Origin: Alphaproteobacteria bacterium
GTDB lineage: Bacteria; Pseudomonadota; Alphaproteobacteria; Micavibrionales; Micavibrionaceae
NCBI GenBank assembly: GCA_030427765.1
Contig: JAUICS010000031.1
Location: 1 to 9,277, forward strand
DNA length: 9,277 nucleotides
Direction of reading: 5' to 3'
In this document: positions 7,238 to 9,277 of the stretch, piece after piece
Position numbering within the stretch: the first letter of the stretch is position 1
How the letters are laid out: every line of letters starts with the position of its first letter
Translations under genes and position numbers: made by a program
The notes under the pieces: generated by a model
What the model saw: the letters and a program-made list of their open reading frames with translations, nothing else
Databases searched by the model: none
Told to the model about the DNA's origin: nothing

Positions 7238-7324
7238 TGTGCACTGCAATAAAATTCCATAAAAACTATAAGAATTATTTTTGCATAAATAGAATTTTTA
7301 TCTTGAATTCTAATTTTTTCGGCG

Positions 7325-7353
7325 TTAATGAGTACCTTAAAAATAACTAATAT
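7325..7353 (+). promoter_or_regulatory. weak candidate promoter for the divergent hypothetical gene
   Basis: TTAATG (7325-7330), 17 nt, then TAATAT (7348-7353) could form a weak -35/-10 pair with a start near 7360 and a leader of about 30 nt. Both boxes are poor matches. The surrounding 7245-7365 stretch is strongly AT-rich with T-tracts and repeated GAATT words, as expected of a promoter region shared by divergent genes, but no clear operator palindrome was seen. Confidence 0.2.
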
Positions 7354-7377
7354 ATTTCTTTAATTGCCGGTACAACT

Positions 7378-7384
7378 GAGGGGG
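7378..7384 (+). promoter_or_regulatory. ribosome binding site of the hypothetical gene at 7390
   Basis: GAGGGGG is followed by CGTAT and then ATG at 7390, giving 5 nt spacing. An in-frame stop at 7348-7350 lies just upstream with no other ATG between, so this site settles the start. Confidence 0.7.
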
Positions 7385-7389
7385 CGTAT

Positions 7390-9277
7390 ATGGCAGAGGG
7401 TAAATCAACGGGTGTAGATCCGCTCTTGGCATTCAACAAGGCGGCATCGCGTGTTATTGATCGGTTCAATAGTACATTCTCCGCACAACATATTTCAACA
7501 CCGCTTACCTTTACGGGGAAAGCGCCGAAGTCACTTGATCCATGGGATGGGATGGCCATCACGGCGAATAGTAATTATCGAATTGCCGTGTATAAAAATC
7601 ATGTCGATGGATCAAAGACCGCTGTTTTGCTGGCATCGCGGGAGTATTCCGATTTGCGCGGGGCGGAGGTTGCAACTGGTCAGGCGCGACAGGACCGTGT
7701 TTTACGTCCGACGAAGCTTGGCATGGCAAACTTGAGGGTCGTGGCCGCTTTCCCATTTACCGATGACGGCGAAGACAGGTACCATTCTGTAATTCCCCTG
7801 CTTACCGAGGCATATCGTAAAGACCGGATTGAATTATCGCATATGTCGCGTCACAGTCTGGCCCTGTATGGTGCGCGTATAGGAAAAAATGACCAAGATA
7901 TGGATCCGTCTAACCAATACGATCCGCATACCAGTACAGAAATTTTTACGACAGGCGCGTTCGAAAACGGATCGCACGGGCCGTTGGCCTATGTACACGA
8001 TAAGGGGCGTGTTGGAAGCGATGACAATCAGAAATGGTCATACAAGACCCGTTTTTATGCGTCCACAACCCGTAAAGACGGGCGTTACGCGCCGCCAACC
8101 CTGGCACATGGATATCTTTCACGTGTTTCAAAATCCCTTGGTGAAAGTCACGGACGTGAACGATCATTAACGCATCTTATGCGGCATTGGCGGAATGCCG
8201 CACTTCGTTTACGTGCGGGGCATAGTATTTATGAGGATGAAACATTCGCCATGCGCGGTAAGAAATTTTTGGCGGATGCGGTAAACCATATTCGCCAGCA
8301 TGGTCCAGAAACTCTTATCGTTGCGACGGCGGCCGTGGTAGTTTTTGGATCCGTCACCAGCCTTTTGATTGGGTCGAAACTGGTACTTGGTGCCGGTGCA
8401 ATTGGCGCGGTAACATATATCCTTCTGCATGCCCTTAATGAACACGGAAGCCATTTGAGTCTTCATGGGTACCGGGAATGGCAGGAAAATCAGGAACGAA
8501 AACGCAAGGCCCAAGATTTATCGAATTATGGATTTAAAGAAAATGCGAAGGATTTCTTTATTGCGGATGAGCATGAGCTCGGCCAATTTGACCGTATTGA
8601 TCAGGAACGTTTCCGTCCTGAAGACTTCTACTATCTGGATGCATCCCAGTCGGCGCTGGTAAGGCCGGGTGATCGTAAGCTCACAAGTTTTGACCCAGAC
8701 TCGGCCGAAGAAAAACGGATTTTGTTTAAGCACCAGACCGGCGATTTATCATTATGTCTTTTTCCGTCCAAGAAAATGCGGCTGGATGTATTTTTGGATG
8801 GGACTGTCCGCCTTATTTATAAGGAAGGTGATGATTTCCGCAGTCCTGCCAAAATGTTCTGGATTAGTAGCGGTCATGCTTTACTGGATAAACACGACAG
8901 TTACCAATTTCCGGGAATTCACAGGGTTCTGGGTAACGGTGCGATTATGCGGGCGGAGTATGATCCACGAAACACGAATGGTGTGGCCGGCTTGACAAAT
9001 CGTTTGCTGAACAGGTTCTTATCTGCATCACAAGGCAACTTCTTCAATTTCTTCAAAGGGAAACGAAAGGTCGGACTTGATGAGATGATGGAAGAGGTAA
9101 AGACTCTTTTACGGGAATCCCAGCCGGATTTGTTTGAACCGGGGAAGGAATGTGTCTTGAATGGTTCGTTGCAGTCGATCGAGCAAGCGTTCCGCAACCA
9201 TGGGCGTAATCTTAACCCGCATTTGATGATGGGCGGCTATCCGATGGAACTGCCGTATATAGATGCAATATGGGATG
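7390..9277 (+). CDS. hypothetical protein with central hydrophobic pair, 3' end outside window
   Basis: I do not recognise this protein. The reading frame is open for 629 codons from the ATG at 7390 to the right edge, and it is the only long frame on this strand. It has a good ribosome binding site and an in-frame stop at 7348, so the gene is real. The N-terminal 300 residues are soluble-looking, with no signal peptide and many charged and aromatic residues. Residues about 308-327 (start TLIVATAAVVVFG) and 330-349 (start KLVLGAGAIGAV) are two adjacent hydrophobic segments, likely a membrane hairpin. A charged, KR-rich stretch follows (362-374, EWQENQERKRKAQ), then a further 250 or more soluble residues with a strongly acidic/basic region near 555-580. 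No nucleotide-binding, protease or nuclease motif stands out. It diverges from the acyl-activating gene across about 220 bp, which may mean shared control but does not establish shared function. Membrane association is inferred from hydrophobicity only. Confidence 0.85.
   Translation, partial: MAEGKSTGVDPLLAFNKAASRVIDRFNSTFSAQHISTPLTFTGKAPKSLDPWDGMAITANSNYRIAVYKNHVDGSKTAVLLASREYSDLRGAEVATGQARQDRVLRPTKLGMANLRVVAAFPFTDDGEDRYHSVIPLLTEAYRKDRIELSHMSRHSLALYGARIGKNDQDMDPSNQYDPHTSTEIFTTGAFENGSHGPLAYVHDKGRVGSDDNQKWSYKTRFYASTTRKDGRYAPPTLAHGYLSRVSKSLGESHGRERSLTHLMRHWRNAALRLRAGHSIYEDETFAMRGKKFLADAVNHIRQHGPETLIVATAAVVVFGSVTSLLIGSKLVLGAGAIGAVTYILLHALNEHGSHLSLHGYREWQENQERKRKAQDLSNYGFKENAKDFFIADEHELGQFDRIDQERFRPEDFYYLDASQSALVRPGDRKLTSFDPDSAEEKRILFKHQTGDLSLCLFPSKKMRLDVFLDGTVRLIYKEGDDFRSPAKMFWISSGHALLDKHDSYQFPGIHRVLGNGAIMRAEYDPRNTNGVAGLTNRLLNRFLSASQGNFFNFFKGKRKVGLDEMMEEVKTLLRESQPDLFEPGKECVLNGSLQSIEQAFRNHGRNLNPHLMMGGYPMELPYIDAIWD

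Noticed and set aside
7245..7365. AT-rich spacer with repeated GAATT words as a possible operator array or replication-type iteron set
   Set aside because: The words are short, irregularly spaced and expected in AT-rich DNA; no consistent repeat unit or symmetric operator could be shown.
8209..8514. Minus-strand frames opposite the hypothetical gene (8209-8514, 8919-9197 and others)
   Set aside because: The plus-strand frame is continuous for 629 codons with a good start signal, whereas these are short and lack start signals.

Overview
The window reads as a bacterial chromosome segment, most likely from an alphaproteobacterium. The pointers are the style of the Fmt and TruA proteins, a palindromic interspersed repeat of the GTCATTGCGAG type, and moderate GC content with AT-rich spacers. 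I cannot fix the genus from sequence alone; an uncultured or Micavibrio-like lineage is only a guess.

Four genes lie head to tail on the minus strand. In transcription order they are a 690-716 aa AMP-forming acyl-activating enzyme (7166 to 5094), a 1073 aa fusion of a PlsC-type acyltransferase with a second AMP-forming enzyme (4988 to 1767), fmt (1689 to 742) and truA (starting at 633 and cut by the left edge). The two AMP-binding enzymes are recognisable paralogues of each other. The second resembles E. coli Aas in domain order but is much longer, because an approximately 190-residue, partly coiled-coil region separates its two enzyme domains. Together they could activate fatty acids and esterify them to a lysophospholipid or glycerolipid acceptor, that is, membrane lipid repair or remodelling. 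fmt and truA are translation and tRNA-modification genes that commonly neighbour each other; def, the usual partner of fmt, is not directly upstream here.

On the plus strand, diverging from the acyl-activating gene across an AT-rich spacer of about 220 bp, a long reading frame starts at 7390 and runs off the right edge (at least 629 codons). I do not recognise its product; it has two adjacent hydrophobic segments in an otherwise soluble-looking protein.

Non-coding structure: a 90 bp imperfect palindromic repeat fills the fmt-truA gap, an 8 bp perfect stem-loop sits between the acyltransferase fusion and fmt, and recognisable sigma70-like promoters precede each of the two acyl-activating genes. 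I saw no tRNA, rRNA, CRISPR array, insertion sequence or phage gene. The spacers together are short, and no stretch over 300 bp lacks a gene.
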